Origin: a virus | DNA length: 42,890 bases | Virus record (IMG/VR): IMGVR_UViG_3300047440_000087 | Location: 1 to 42,890 of that record | Strand: one strand, 5' to 3' | In this document: piece after piece, positions 21,011 through 29,925 of the stretch | How positions within the stretch are numbered: position 1 is the stretch's first letter | Layout: each line of letters begins with the position of its first letter | Program-made: the position numbers and the translations under genes | The notes under the pieces: model-generated | What the model was told of the DNA's origin: nothing | The model's database searches: none | Seen by the model: only the letters and a program-made list of their open reading frames with translations

Positions 21011-24000
21011 CCTGCCAACGCCTCCTTTGCCAGTGAAATCTGACTTCTCGTATTCCGATAGATCTCGAGCGGGCTTAGAGCCTTGGGCGAGTAGTTGTTC
21101 TGCTCAAAGACGATCTGTGGATTCTCACTCGTACTGGCGGCGGTCTCGGAAACGGGCTGACGTATTGCCGAGATAGAAGCGGCTTGACTGAATGAGACGT
21201 CCGTAGTAAGAGGTTTAGCCGCGAGCATCGAAGACATCTTGTCCGCTCCGGCCTTTACCGCAGTCAGATCGATCACAGGAGCGATTACTGGATTGAACTC
21301 CATCTCGCCACTAACAAGGTCGGAAAGTCGACTCATAGTAGTCTGCATCGTGGTGACTGCAGAATCACCCATATCCTCGAACGACTTATCGACCTGGTTT
21401 GAGTGCTTATCAATTCCACCAGCGAAGCCTAGATCAACCCACTTACCCAGTTCTTCCATGAGCTTTGAGGGTGATCCAACATGGAAGAAGTCCTTGGCTG
21501 CCTGGAAGGCATCCTTGGCTACGCCGAGTAATGCATCACGTACACCACTGCCCAAGCCCGTGATACCCGAAACAAGACCTTCAATGATAGCTTCGGCCAG
21601 GTCATGACCAACATCGTGGAAGCGCTGCTTATTGTCTTGGACCCATTTGGATAGACCTTCCAAGAACTTCAATAGGGTATCTCCTGCAGCCTTGATAATC
21701 TTCAGGTCTTGTTCACCAATACCCTTGATAAGGGCGGCAATCAAGTCTCCACCAGCATCAACAATATCAGGTATACGCTTCTTCGCAGCCTTGAGGAACT
21801 CAAATATAAGGTCGAATACAACCTTATAGAGCTTAGGTGCGTAGGTCACAATAAACGCTAGGATTGCATCCAGCATAACGCCAAATGCAGCGAGAATCTT
21901 TGGTGTGTTCTCTGCAATAGTAACAACGAATGCAACAATACCGAGGGCTACCTGGGCCATGATTGCAGGAATAAGTGCAGCTAGTTGCAGGATGGCTGCA
22001 GATATGATTACGAGCGCTGCCGCACCTAGTGTTGCTAGGAGTGTAAGAGCTGCAGCGAAGGCTAGAATGCCAACTCCAGCAGCCAAAGCACCCAGACCAA
22101 GGAGGGCAACAGCAATACCAAGCCCGATAATAACGACGACCACGGGAGCAAGAAGGTATCCTGCCGCACCTAGAACCACAAATATAGCAACGAGGCCCAA
22201 GAGAGCCATACCCAGTTGAGCCCACGACAGATTAGCGAGAACCAACAAAGGCGGAATAAGCATGTTCAGAGCCGCTGCAAATACGAGGATTGCGGCGGCA
22301 CCCACAATGGCCCCGTCCATAGCAATTAGCGCAACAGCAATGATCAGCAGCGAAGCACCAAGCATCCCCAGTGACTTTGCCATCTCTCCGCCAGACATTG
22401 AGCCCATAATCTTCAAGGCTCCGGCGAGGATAGTTAACGCAGTTGCTACGACAATCAGTCCTGCAGCCGTAACGAGCATGTTCTTAGGCATGAGACGCAT
22501 CATGATATTGACAGCGAGCAATGCGCCAGCAATCTTAGCTCCACCAGAGACCAGCGTTCCGGTGTCGATCATCGCAAAGAGCTTGATTGCGCCTGCAAGA
22601 ACGATCAGAGAACCAGACAAAGCTGCAATTGCCACCGCAGTAGCGATCATCTTAGCTTGTCCGCCGGTCTTATCCAGCAGAGCCGTTGCCGCAATGATTA
22701 CCCCGAGAACCGCAGCGATAGCAGTGATTCCCTTAACCAGGGTGCTAGTCTCCATATTTCCGAGAATAGCAATAGCAACGGACATCAAGACTAGAGCAGC
22801 AGCGAGCCCAATCAATGCTGTGGATATGACAGCTAGTTTGACCGATCCGAAGAGCGATGATTGCTTCTCGAGAACCTTAAGTGCTCCGGCAAGAAGACCC
22901 AACATGACGGTTACGGCGACCAACGACTTTGCTAGGTCACCAGCGTCAACCCTCGAGAGAAGCCAGATAGCGGCTGCAAGCAGAGCAAGGGCACCAGCGA
23001 TCTTGAGGATGATGTTTGCTTTAACATCGGCCTGCATGGTCTTGAGGTTGGACGTGACCTGCTCCAAGATTCCGGACGCAGACTCGAATGTTCCAGAGAT
23101 ATTCTTGAAGACACCGCTGATACTGCCAACCGAGTCAGTTAGACCCTTGATGAACTGCCTAATAGCCAAGAGGATCGCAGCAAATATACCGCCCGAGACC
23201 AACTTCGTAGCTCCCCCAGCATCGAATCCGCTAAACAGATCACTGATGTTGAATGAGGTAGAGAAGTTCTTAAGAGCATTGACGAACTGAGAGATCTTCT
23301 CCTTGACGAAGTTGATGATCGGAGAGAGTGTACTGAACTTCTGAATAAGTCCATCGAGCAGAGCCGAACCTCCACCCGCCGCCATAGTGGCAACGCCCTC
23401 TACAAACTGCTTGATTGCTCCTGCAGCCTTACCGATCGCAGTTCCGATGTTCCCAAAGAAAGTCTTTAGCGCTCCACCCTTCTTGAGGAGGGAGTCGATC
23501 TTGACTAGGAAATCACCGATATTTGCAGTAACTCCAAGGATTCCATCGCCAGCACCACCTGTAGAGGCAAAGAGGCCCTTGAATATGTTGATAACTCCGC
23601 CAATGACAGAGGTAACAACGGTCTTGAAGATGGAGAAGACCGCAAATATACCTCGGAACGTACGCCTTAGGTTGTCAATCGTTGTTTGGCCAAGGCGTAG
23701 ACCCTCAGTAAACGTCCGGAAATTCTTAGTCATCTCAGCGAGACGCTTACCAGTCATTGCTGGAAATATGTCTCGGAAAGCTTCTTTGATTGGCTTTATA
23801 ATGTTTGCAAGAGCACTGAAGACGTTCTTGATACCCTCGATGAGGTCAGTTCGACCTCCAAGATCTTTCCAGTCCTTCAGAATCTTGTTTCGAGCATTAG
23901 CCGATCTGGTGATGAATCCACCGAAGAAGTTGTTCAGACCAGTCCAGAGCTTCTTGCCTTCTTCAAAATTACCAAATAAGAGTTCCCAGGTCGTAGCCCA

Positions 24001-24960
24001 ACCGGATCCAGCGGACTCCTTGAGAGTATCAAGCATCTGGCTGAAGGTCTTGACGTCCTGAGCCGCAGCCGTGGCTCTCTTACCGACGTCAGTGTTCTCA
24101 TCGGCGTACTTACCGAGGGTTGTCGTTAGCGCCTCTGTGGTCAACCAGCCCTCAGACAAGCTCTCGTTGAAACCTTTGAGGGCCGTAAGGTCCATCTTCT
24201 TCTTACCCACCGTGGTGAATACGCCATCGACACCCTTAGTTAGGGTACCGGCTGCCACAGCAGAGTCAATCAGTTGTTGCTTGAACTCCTTTGTACCCAT
24301 ATTTGCAAGCTCAATAGACTTCCAGTCCTGCAATCGAACGGAGCCCTGTGAGAGCGCCTGGGCGAAGTTGTACATTGCTCGAGACGCTTCGTCCGCATTG
24401 GCTCCAGATAGAGCCGCAACGTTCGCCACACCCTTGATAGAGGCAACCGAATCCTTCAGGCTGATTCCCGCATTGGTGAACTTCCCAATGTTAGAAGTCA
24501 TATCCTTGAAGGAGTAGATTGTCTTGTCAGAATATGTGTTGAGTTCCTGCAGATACTTGTTTACTGTAGATAGATTCTCACCAGAACCAGCCATGATGGT
24601 CTGGATGGCACCCATCTTTAGCTCGAACTCATCGAAGCCGGCCTTGATTGGGTCGATAGTGAGAGACTTAGCTAGCTGAGTTCCAGCATCGATAGCCTTG
24701 GTAGTGATATTCGACAGAGCAGTGATCGCGATGGTGGAAAGCGCCAGGAACTTGCCGGATATCCCTGTGACGGCGGCTTCCATCGTTCCGCCCTGGAAAT
24801 TGTTGACCTTCCCCTGAACCTCGTCAAGGCCCTTGGCAGAGCCGCTGAAATTAAGACTCTGCTTCAGCTTATCGAGGGTGCCCAGAGTTACGCTGACGCC
24901 CTTCTCAAAAGCGGCGTTGTCGAACTTCATTGCGACAATTCTGTTATCAACGCTACTCAT
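21007..24960 (-). CDS. Tape measure protein
   Basis: The product is 1317 residues, the longest gene of the window, predicting a tail near 200 nm at about 1.5 angstrom per residue. It opens with NRIVAMKFDNAAFEKGVSVTLGTLDKLKQSL, a standard tape measure start, followed by TKAIDAGTQLAKSLTIDPIKAGFDEFELKMGAIQTIMAGSGE, also typical. Residues about 640-1020 are strongly hydrophobic (repeated Ala/Leu/Ile helices) and may insert into the membrane during DNA entry. A GSPSKLMEELGKWVDLGFAGGI motif near 1150 is common near the end. ATG overlaps the previous stop. No peptidase or transglycosylase motif is clear. Confidence 0.93.
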   Translation of the reverse strand: MSSVDNRIVAMKFDNAAFEKGVSVTLGTLDKLKQSLNFSGSAKGLDEVQGKVNNFQGGTMEAAVTGISGKFLALSTIAITALSNITTKAIDAGTQLAKSLTIDPIKAGFDEFELKMGAIQTIMAGSGENLSTVNKYLQELNTYSDKTIYSFKDMTSNIGKFTNAGISLKDSVASIKGVANVAALSGANADEASRAMYNFAQALSQGSVRLQDWKSIELANMGTKEFKQQLIDSAVAAGTLTKGVDGVFTTVGKKKMDLTALKGFNESLSEGWLTTEALTTTLGKYADENTDVGKRATAAAQDVKTFSQMLDTLKESAGSGWATTWELLFGNFEEGKKLWTGLNNFFGGFITRSANARNKILKDWKDLGGRTDLIEGIKNVFSALANIIKPIKEAFRDIFPAMTGKRLAEMTKNFRTFTEGLRLGQTTIDNLRRTFRGIFAVFSIFKTVVTSVIGGVINIFKGLFASTGGAGDGILGVTANIGDFLVKIDSLLKKGGALKTFFGNIGTAIGKAAGAIKQFVEGVATMAAGGGSALLDGLIQKFSTLSPIINFVKEKISQFVNALKNFSTSFNISDLFSGFDAGGATKLVSGGIFAAILLAIRQFIKGLTDSVGSISGVFKNISGTFESASGILEQVTSNLKTMQADVKANIILKIAGALALLAAAIWLLSRVDAGDLAKSLVAVTVMLGLLAGALKVLEKQSSLFGSVKLAVISTALIGLAAALVLMSVAIAILGNMETSTLVKGITAIAAVLGVIIAATALLDKTGGQAKMIATAVAIAALSGSLIVLAGAIKLFAMIDTGTLVSGGAKIAGALLAVNIMMRLMPKNMLVTAAGLIVVATALTILAGALKIMGSMSGGEMAKSLGMLGASLLIIAVALIAMDGAIVGAAAILVFAAALNMLIPPLLVLANLSWAQLGMALLGLVAIFVVLGAAGYLLAPVVVVIIGLGIAVALLGLGALAAGVGILAFAAALTLLATLGAAALVIISAAILQLAALIPAIMAQVALGIVAFVVTIAENTPKILAAFGVMLDAILAFIVTYAPKLYKVVFDLIFEFLKAAKKRIPDIVDAGGDLIAALIKGIGEQDLKIIKAAGDTLLKFLEGLSKWVQDNKQRFHDVGHDLAEAIIEGLVSGITGLGSGVRDALLGVAKDAFQAAKDFFHVGSPSKLMEELGKWVDLGFAGGIDKHSNQVDKSFEDMGDSAVTTMQTTMSRLSDLVSGEMEFNPVIAPVIDLTAVKAGADKMSSMLAAKPLTTDVSFSQAASISAIRQPVSETAASTSENPQIVFEQNNYSPKALSPLEIYRNTRSQISLAKEALAG

Positions 24961-25334
24961 GAAGTAGTCACCACCTTCCAGACGTCATTAGCGATTCGGT
25001 CAAATATAGGTTGGATTGCTGGGTTGATGTAGTCTCGTCCCTGCACATACCCTCCGGTACCCGTTCCGTGCCCATACTGAATAAGAACGGCAACGGATAC
25101 TCCAGAGTGAACGTTTGTGTTGATCCACACAATGGTGTAGTTCCCATTTTGCTTGAGGATCTCATAAGACCAAGACGAAGCAGTCAACCCACTATCCTGC
25201 GGCGTTGCTTGAGAGAGTGCTTGGACCCCTTCCACTCCATATTTGCCCAGAGCAGTCATCAGATCAGAGTCCTTCATCCTGTGAAGGAATTTCTCCGTGT
25301 TCTGGAATGATCCTGACGATTCGATAGTGATCAT
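24957..25334 (-). CDS. HK97 gp10-like tail completion protein
   Basis: The product is 125 residues. GVEGVQALSQATPQDSGLTASSWSYEI and VAVLIQYGHGTGTGGYVQGRDYINPAIQPIFD match the HK97 gp10-like family, whose members take part in joining head and tail. The family normally sits between head and tail-tube genes; here it lies just before the tape measure, so the order is unusual. ATG at 25334 follows the fibre-like gene by 15 bases, and the end overlaps the tape measure start. Confidence 0.82.
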   Translation of the reverse strand: MITIESSGSFQNTEKFLHRMKDSDLMTALGKYGVEGVQALSQATPQDSGLTASSWSYEILKQNGNYTIVWINTNVHSGVSVAVLIQYGHGTGTGGYVQGRDYINPAIQPIFDRIANDVWKVVTTS

Positions 25335-25349
25335 TAGACGACCCTATCT

Positions 25350-26507
25350 TTAGAGTTCAGCAGTGAAATTCAGGTATCCAGCAACACCGACGGCTTGTCC
25401 AATGACTAGGCCAGAAGCGCCATTCCCTCGAAGTCCGAGACCTACGAAGTCGTTCGTGTAGGAGAGAGATACGGTATCCAGCATAGGAGTTAGACTACTG
25501 AACGGATTCAGAGTGCTTCCGTCTGAGGGCTTTACGTAATATAGAGTCCCTGTGATCGTAGGCATACCTCGCATTGCAACAGGGAACGGGACGTAGAATC
25601 GAACCTGCCCCGTTGACTCTGCGCAAGCTCCAATCCATGCACCTTGCGGTTGATCGGCGGGAAGGAAGTTGGACCAGTAATATCTCTGACAGGATGCAAG
25701 ATCCTCGGTGTAGGGAGCCATATACAGATCAGTGGCCTCGAGGCCCGCTTCTAGTTGAACCCCCCAGAAATCAAACTGGTCAATCTGCATTCCAACGCCA
25801 ACCTGAGGATTACCAGAACCACCCAGAACATACAGCCTCAGACTTAGATAGCTGTTGGCATCATTGATGGTTTTGCCTGCCAAGGACGGAACGTTGACCG
25901 TTACGCTATAACGAGCCCAAGTATTCGTGACCGTTACAACACCAGCAGGAATCGTGACGGCAGGAGAGCCCGAGGTTCCGAAGACCTGAATCAAGAAGAC
26001 TGAGATATCCTGACTTGCTGCTGTGTTGATCTTGGCCCAGAAGGAAACAACGGCCGTAGTCCCAGAAAGAGACCGAACGCTCTCAATCCTTTGCTCGAGA
26101 TATACATGCGAGAGCGGATCGGCATGGTGAAGTGCAGTATCAACCCGAACATACTTGCTCCCAGATTCTGGAAGAGCCCCGGGGACCTCGTCCTTAAGGC
26201 TGTACCAGGCAGGAGTCCACCCAGCTAGACCAATTGCATCAACTCGCCAACGGTCTGGTCCGAATATAGCATTGGAATTGCTCATCGACTGGTTGTCGAA
26301 CCACCGTTGATTGACGAGGAACCTGCTGTTCTTAATAAGGTTCCTTGTCTGGGGCTTACCTGCAGGGCCTCGCACATTACCTGCGTCAAACTGAGAACCG
26401 TCGTGCCTCGTTAGGAAGAGATGGTCTCCCGTAACTACACCTGCCACTACCGATGCAGCTTCGATAGCCAACATACGAGCGGCAGTCAAACTCTGAACAA
26501 CTCCCAT
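25350..26507 (-). CDS. Fibre-like protein with carbohydrate-binding-type domain
   Basis: The product is 385 residues, beginning MGVVQSLTAARMLAIEAASV, a short helical region of the type that attaches fibres, then HDGSQFDAGNVRGPAGKPQTRNLI. A jelly-roll-like middle (VRVDTALHHADPLSHVYLEQRI ... AVVSFWAKINTAASQDISVFLI ... DQFDFWGVQLEAG, LASCQRYYW) is typical of phage fibre and carbohydrate-binding proteins. ATG at 26507 follows AAGGAGGTCAAA. It lies between tail-tube genes and the tape measure, which is uncommon for a fibre gene; it may decorate the tail tube or carry a receptor-binding role. Confidence 0.78.
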   Translation of the reverse strand: MGVVQSLTAARMLAIEAASVVAGVVTGDHLFLTRHDGSQFDAGNVRGPAGKPQTRNLIKNSRFLVNQRWFDNQSMSNSNAIFGPDRWRVDAIGLAGWTPAWYSLKDEVPGALPESGSKYVRVDTALHHADPLSHVYLEQRIESVRSLSGTTAVVSFWAKINTAASQDISVFLIQVFGTSGSPAVTIPAGVVTVTNTWARYSVTVNVPSLAGKTINDANSYLSLRLYVLGGSGNPQVGVGMQIDQFDFWGVQLEAGLEATDLYMAPYTEDLASCQRYYWSNFLPADQPQGAWIGACAESTGQVRFYVPFPVAMRGMPTITGTLYYVKPSDGSTLNPFSSLTPMLDTVSLSYTNDFVGLGLRGNGASGLVIGQAVGVAGYLNFTAEL

Positions 26508-26517
26508 TTTGACCTCC

Positions 26518-27306
26518 TTAACCAGGGATTGTGGATACTTGATAGGTAACGTCATCCAACATAACCACTGTCGGAGCATCAATCTGGAACGTTGTAGCAT
26601 CGATCATAGTAATATACTGACCGTCATCTGTAGCAGTCCACGTCCCGTCACCGTTATTGGTGATCGTGAGCAGACCCCACTCATTTGCCCATCCAATGAA
26701 GTAATCAATGGGAGGAATGGTCGGATCGCGGAATTTAGATCCATACAGAATATCTTCGAGACCTTCTACCATCTCATCAGTTAGGAAACGCGTGTCGAAT
26801 ATAATGTGAGCTGTTGGACGGTAACCAGTAACTCTCTGAGGAACTCCAGCCAGATTCCACCCGAATTCGGTAGGCTCTGGGCTCAAAGACAGAGTCTGGT
26901 ATGTCGTTGTGTCAGGAATCGCCGTGAGATTGTAGACAAGGTGGATCCGATGCCCGGCTTCAACGCCCTCTACATCATTTCCGACACGAGTTCGGTAGGA
27001 AAGACTGAATACCTCCGGGAGTTGCCCATCTACCAGAACGTTGTTTATCTCACGGATGCCTTCACAAACCAGAAATTCGTCAGGATATGTGTAGGCCTTT
27101 AAATCAGCCTCAAAGTTGCCAATCTTAGGAATGTCCCTGACCTTGAGGTTGTCAATATAAACCGGAACATTCTCCTCGTCGGTGGTGTTCTCATCTACCG
27201 AAGTTAGACCATTCCAAACGTATCCGGTACCATCCAAATATAGCACTCCTCGATCGAGTCCAGACTCATAAGCCCGTTCTCCTACAGAGTCCCATACGAG
27301 TCTCAT
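26518..27306 (-). CDS. Tail tube paralogue 3, with C-terminal extension
   Basis: The product is 262 residues. WDSVGERAYESGLDRGVLYLDG, YVWNGLTSVDEN, AYTYPDEFLVCEGI, FSLSYRTRVGNDVEG, HRIHLVYN and GYRPTAHIIFDTRFL align with the major tail protein at 28632. About 50 residues at the end (LTITNNGDGTWTATDDGQYITMID ...) form an added Ig-like or beta domain. ATG at 27306 overlaps the previous stop (TAATG). Probably a minor tube or tube-tip ring component, or a decorated tube subunit. Confidence 0.83.
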   Translation of the reverse strand: MRLVWDSVGERAYESGLDRGVLYLDGTGYVWNGLTSVDENTTDEENVPVYIDNLKVRDIPKIGNFEADLKAYTYPDEFLVCEGIREINNVLVDGQLPEVFSLSYRTRVGNDVEGVEAGHRIHLVYNLTAIPDTTTYQTLSLSPEPTEFGWNLAGVPQRVTGYRPTAHIIFDTRFLTDEMVEGLEDILYGSKFRDPTIPPIDYFIGWANEWGLLTITNNGDGTWTATDDGQYITMIDATTFQIDAPTVVMLDDVTYQVSTIPG

Positions 27307-28055
27307 TAGACCCCCTCAAGGATTGACATAACCTGACCTGGGGGAGGAAGAGTGGGGTATGCATAACTGTTAGTGTTAGGCGTTCCTCCATTGATCACAA
27401 CATCCCATGGGTACAGATTCGGATCTCCGCCAGATATAACTTCGGGACCAGTCTTAGTCGGAGTTCCTCCGTCAATAATCAGAAGTCCTGATGATCCATA
27501 CAGAATTCCTTCGAGAATATCGAGGCTCTCAGGAGTGACTTTGCCCGAGTCCACCACGAAATGCGAAGAAGGTCGATAGTCTTCCTCGTATGAAGGACGA
27601 GTGTCAATCGTCCACTTGAAATCCTTGGGCTCTGTATTTTCCTGAGCCGTCTCGCTAGAACTCGAGGAGGGAGCGACCGTGGCATTGTAGACCAAATGAA
27701 TCTTGTAAGTTCCATCGCTCTTCTGAGTACGATAAGACAGACCGAAACTAGTCCGTCGTTGTCGTGTCAGATAGAATCCAGGAACCACTTCGGGATTGCC
27801 GAGACACGACATGAATTCGATTGGCATCGAGAAGGCCGAAAGGACAAGCTGGAAGTCACTTGTTGTCACCGTGTCCAGGTATTTGATGTCGTCATAGGAT
27901 AGTGACTCGAAATCACCGCCTACCCGGGCCTCGTCAACTGAAACAAGGCCATTCCATACTACTCCCTTGGTGTGTTCCACATCATAAAGGACGCCTCGAT
28001 CAATACCGAATTCGTAGTGACGCTCATCAATCTTGTCCCAGACAAGAGCAGTCAT
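27306..28055 (-). CDS. Tail tube paralogue 2, with proline/glycine-rich tail
   Basis: The product is 249 residues. WDKIDERHYEFGIDRGVLYDVE, GVVWNGLVSVDEA, AFSMPIEFMSCLG, FGLSYRTQKSDGTYKIHLVYN and DYRPSSHFVVDSG align with the other two paralogues. A 60-residue tail rich in Gly, Pro, Thr and Asn (DGGTPTKTGPEVISGGDP ...) is unique. ATG at 28055 follows GGGAGGTC. It follows the chaperone gene rather than preceding it, so it may cap or adorn the tube instead of building it. Confidence 0.83.
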   Translation of the reverse strand: MTALVWDKIDERHYEFGIDRGVLYDVEHTKGVVWNGLVSVDEARVGGDFESLSYDDIKYLDTVTTSDFQLVLSAFSMPIEFMSCLGNPEVVPGFYLTRQRRTSFGLSYRTQKSDGTYKIHLVYNATVAPSSSSSETAQENTEPKDFKWTIDTRPSYEEDYRPSSHFVVDSGKVTPESLDILEGILYGSSGLLIIDGGTPTKTGPEVISGGDPNLYPWDVVINGGTPNTNSYAYPTLPPPGQVMSILEGV

Positions 28056-28069
28056 TCGTGACCTCCCTT

Positions 28070-28612
28070 CTATCCTCGAGTGCCCAGTTGAGCCCGTCGC
28101 TGTTCATTCAACTGACGATTCTGTGCCAGGATCTCCGAACGAGACATCTTCTTAGGCTTCTGCTGCTTGAGGTTGCAGATCTTGATCAGAGTGAAGAGCC
28201 GATTCAGATGCCAATGCTCGAACTCGATGGGGATGTTGAAAGCAATCATCCAATAGTAAATCAGCTCTGCCGTGATGATCTCTCTGCTACGAGAAGTAGT
28301 CTTTGGCTCGTTGAACCAAGTAGCAGACATCTTCGCATCGATGTATCTATTGACATCATCGAAGTTCTTTTGGGAAAGTCTGTGGAAAATTTCCTCCGGG
28401 GGATTTTTTGAGGTGACCATTGCCTTTATGTAGGAAATGACCTCTTCTGAGGTTTTTGTCTCAGATCCCAGGAAGGGCTTTTCGAAGATTGCCTCCCATT
28501 TTGACAGGGAGACCAGAGAATGCTCTAACTCGAGGGTAACATCCCCAGTTGTGGTGAACTCTTCCGTAACCTCGTCATAGAGTTCAGTTCCAGGAATAGT
28601 AATAGTGAGCAC
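28070..28612 (-). CDS. Tail assembly chaperone
   Basis: The product is 180 residues from a GTG at 28612 with AAAGGGGG ahead of it. LTITIPGTELYDEVTEEFTTTG, LEHSLVSLSKWEAIFEKPFLG, PEEIFHRLSQKNFDDVNRYID and a basic QRRAQLGTRG end fit the chaperone family that follows the major tail protein in many Gram-positive phages. It binds the tape measure while the tail is built. I saw no slippery site or second frame leading to a longer GT-type product; the next gene is another tube paralogue. The longer reading up to 28756 runs into the tail gene and has no ribosome site. Confidence 0.8.
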   Translation of the reverse strand: MLTITIPGTELYDEVTEEFTTTGDVTLELEHSLVSLSKWEAIFEKPFLGSETKTSEEVISYIKAMVTSKNPPEEIFHRLSQKNFDDVNRYIDAKMSATWFNEPKTTSRSREIITAELIYYWMIAFNIPIEFEHWHLNRLFTLIKICNLKQQKPKKMSRSEILAQNRQLNEQRRAQLGTRG

Positions 28613-28631
28613 TCTCTGGCCCCCTTTCAAA

Positions 28632-29288
28632 TTACGGAGTTCCGAACAGAGCGATGACCTCGTCCGGGGTCGGCAGCGTCGGCTCCCCTGCAGCCCCACC
28701 ATAGAGAAGCGCCTCGAGCGCCGTAAGATCTGCCGGATCGACAATCGTCGAGTCAACAGTGATCAGCGCAGTCGGCTTGTGCCCCGTGACAGGAGCCGGA
28801 GAGGTAGTGACCTCCCAGCTGAAGGTGACCGGCTCCGGGGAGTCGTTCACGGTGGCGTAGGCCTTCTCCGAGGGAGCGGCGAGGCAGCCATAGACGAGAT
28901 GCAAGCGGTAACCGTGGTCGTTACCCTCCACATCGTTGCCGATCTTCGTCCGGAAGCTGAACCCGAAACTCTTCCGAGACTGCTGGCCGATAGTCAGACC
29001 ATCTGACGGCGAGACTGATCCGTCGCACTCGCCGAACTCCGGCGGGTAGGTGAAGGCCTCGATGGTAATCCCGAAGTCCTCTGCCGAGAGGAGGTTCAGG
29101 TACTTGATGTTGTCAGCGAACTGAGGATTCGACTCAGCCCCGCTGGGCTTCTCGGTGACGGTCGTGAGACCGTTCCACGCGACACCCGTTGAGTACTCTC
29201 CCGCAGCATCCGGGATGTACAGCACGCCGTGATCAACACCGGTTTCGAACAGACGTTCGCCGGTCTGATCCCAGGTGAGAGCAACCAT
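28632..29288 (-). CDS. Major tail protein
   Basis: The product is 218 residues. TWDQTGERLFETGVDHGVLYIPD, VAWNGLTTVTEKPSGAE, AFTYPPEFGECDGSV, FGFSFRTKIGNDVEGNDHGYRLHLVYG and GHKPTALITVDSTIV define a tube-subunit family. Its third codon positions are clearly richer in G and C (GTC, CTC, GCC, AAG) than those of its two paralogues, a sign of high expression, so I take this copy as the main tube subunit. It directly precedes the chaperone gene, the standard order. ATG at 29288 follows AGGAA. Confidence 0.88.
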   Translation of the reverse strand: MVALTWDQTGERLFETGVDHGVLYIPDAAGEYSTGVAWNGLTTVTEKPSGAESNPQFADNIKYLNLLSAEDFGITIEAFTYPPEFGECDGSVSPSDGLTIGQQSRKSFGFSFRTKIGNDVEGNDHGYRLHLVYGCLAAPSEKAYATVNDSPEPVTFSWEVTTSPAPVTGHKPTALITVDSTIVDPADLTALEALLYGGAAGEPTLPTPDEVIALFGTP

Positions 29289-29300
29289 GACTATTCCTTC

Positions 29301-29606
29301 CTAAAAGAACAGGTTGAAGACGTTGTGATTCAGATTGTCTGCTACAAAGAATCGCTCAAATGAGCATAGGGGCAGATCGGCGACCACGTCTGGGATCCCA
29401 CTATCAGGATCTCGATCGATAACAGTCACCTGATAGCGAGTTTGCCTACGATAATTCTTATTATCTGCATGACGAACATCGTATTGGTCGATCTGGTATA
29501 CGACAGCCGGATATTTCATCTGCACATTGTTAGGAGGCTGGAAATATACATTAGGACTCCCCAGAATCAGCTCCAGGATAGCCTGAAGCTCAAGCCGTTG
29601 GGCCAT
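29301..29606 (-). CDS. Tail terminator or head-tail completion protein
   Basis: The product is 101 residues, beginning MAQRLELQAILELILGSPN. VYFQPPNNVQMKYPAVVYQI and YRRQTRYQVTVIDRDPDSGI...LPLCSFERFFVADNLNHNVF match the small terminator-type proteins that precede the major tail gene. ATG at 29606 follows GGAGGAG within the end of the joining gene; the longer reading to 29729 lies inside that gene. It probably caps the tube where the head docks. Confidence 0.8.
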   Translation of the reverse strand: MAQRLELQAILELILGSPNVYFQPPNNVQMKYPAVVYQIDQYDVRHADNKNYRRQTRYQVTVIDRDPDSGIPDVVADLPLCSFERFFVADNLNHNVFNLFF

Positions 29607-29913
29607 TGTAGACTCCTCCCAATCGCAGCAGGAGACGGGGACTCTGTACTTCGACGTCTGAGACGACCCATAGAGTCCCCGCCCACTGAATATACCGAAT
29701 GGCGAAGAAATGTTCGTTAGCATAGGCATCAGCGACTATACTGATCGAATTCCCCACAGAGAGATCATTATTGACCTTCTCATCACTTTGGAGAGTTCTG
29801 GCATTTCTGACAACATCGCCATAATATGGATATTCAACGATGATGTCCTGCCATACCCCAGGCGCAGTTTCTACGGATTCTCCATAACCGATTCGGCCGT
29901 AGAACCTTGCCAT
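29590..29913 (-). CDS. Head-tail joining protein
   Basis: The product is 107 residues. MARFYGRIGYGESVETAPGVW, IVEYPYYGDVVRNARTLQSD, LSVGNSISIVADAYANEHFFAIRYIQWAGTLWVVSDVEVQSPRL fits the phage head-tail joining (stopper) family. Place and size fit: it directly follows the capsid gene. ATG at 29913 has AAGGAGCAAAC in front. Confidence 0.82.
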   Translation of the reverse strand: MARFYGRIGYGESVETAPGVWQDIIVEYPYYGDVVRNARTLQSDEKVNNDLSVGNSISIVADAYANEHFFAIRYIQWAGTLWVVSDVEVQSPRLLLRLGGVYNGPTA

Positions 29914-29925
29914 GTTTGCTCCTTG

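Noticed and set aside
22262-23290. 342-codon plus-strand frame opposite the tape measure gene
   Set aside because: Low-complexity Ala/Ile/Thr product mirrors the hydrophobic tape measure codons; no ribosome site.
21007-24960. Apparent abundance of the word AATAT
   Set aside because: A rough count in the tape measure gene is only modestly above what base composition predicts; not a convincing signal.
28070-28612. Programmed frameshift in the tail chaperone gene
   Set aside because: I found no slippery heptamer near the end and no second chaperone frame; the next gene is a tube paralogue with its own ribosome site.
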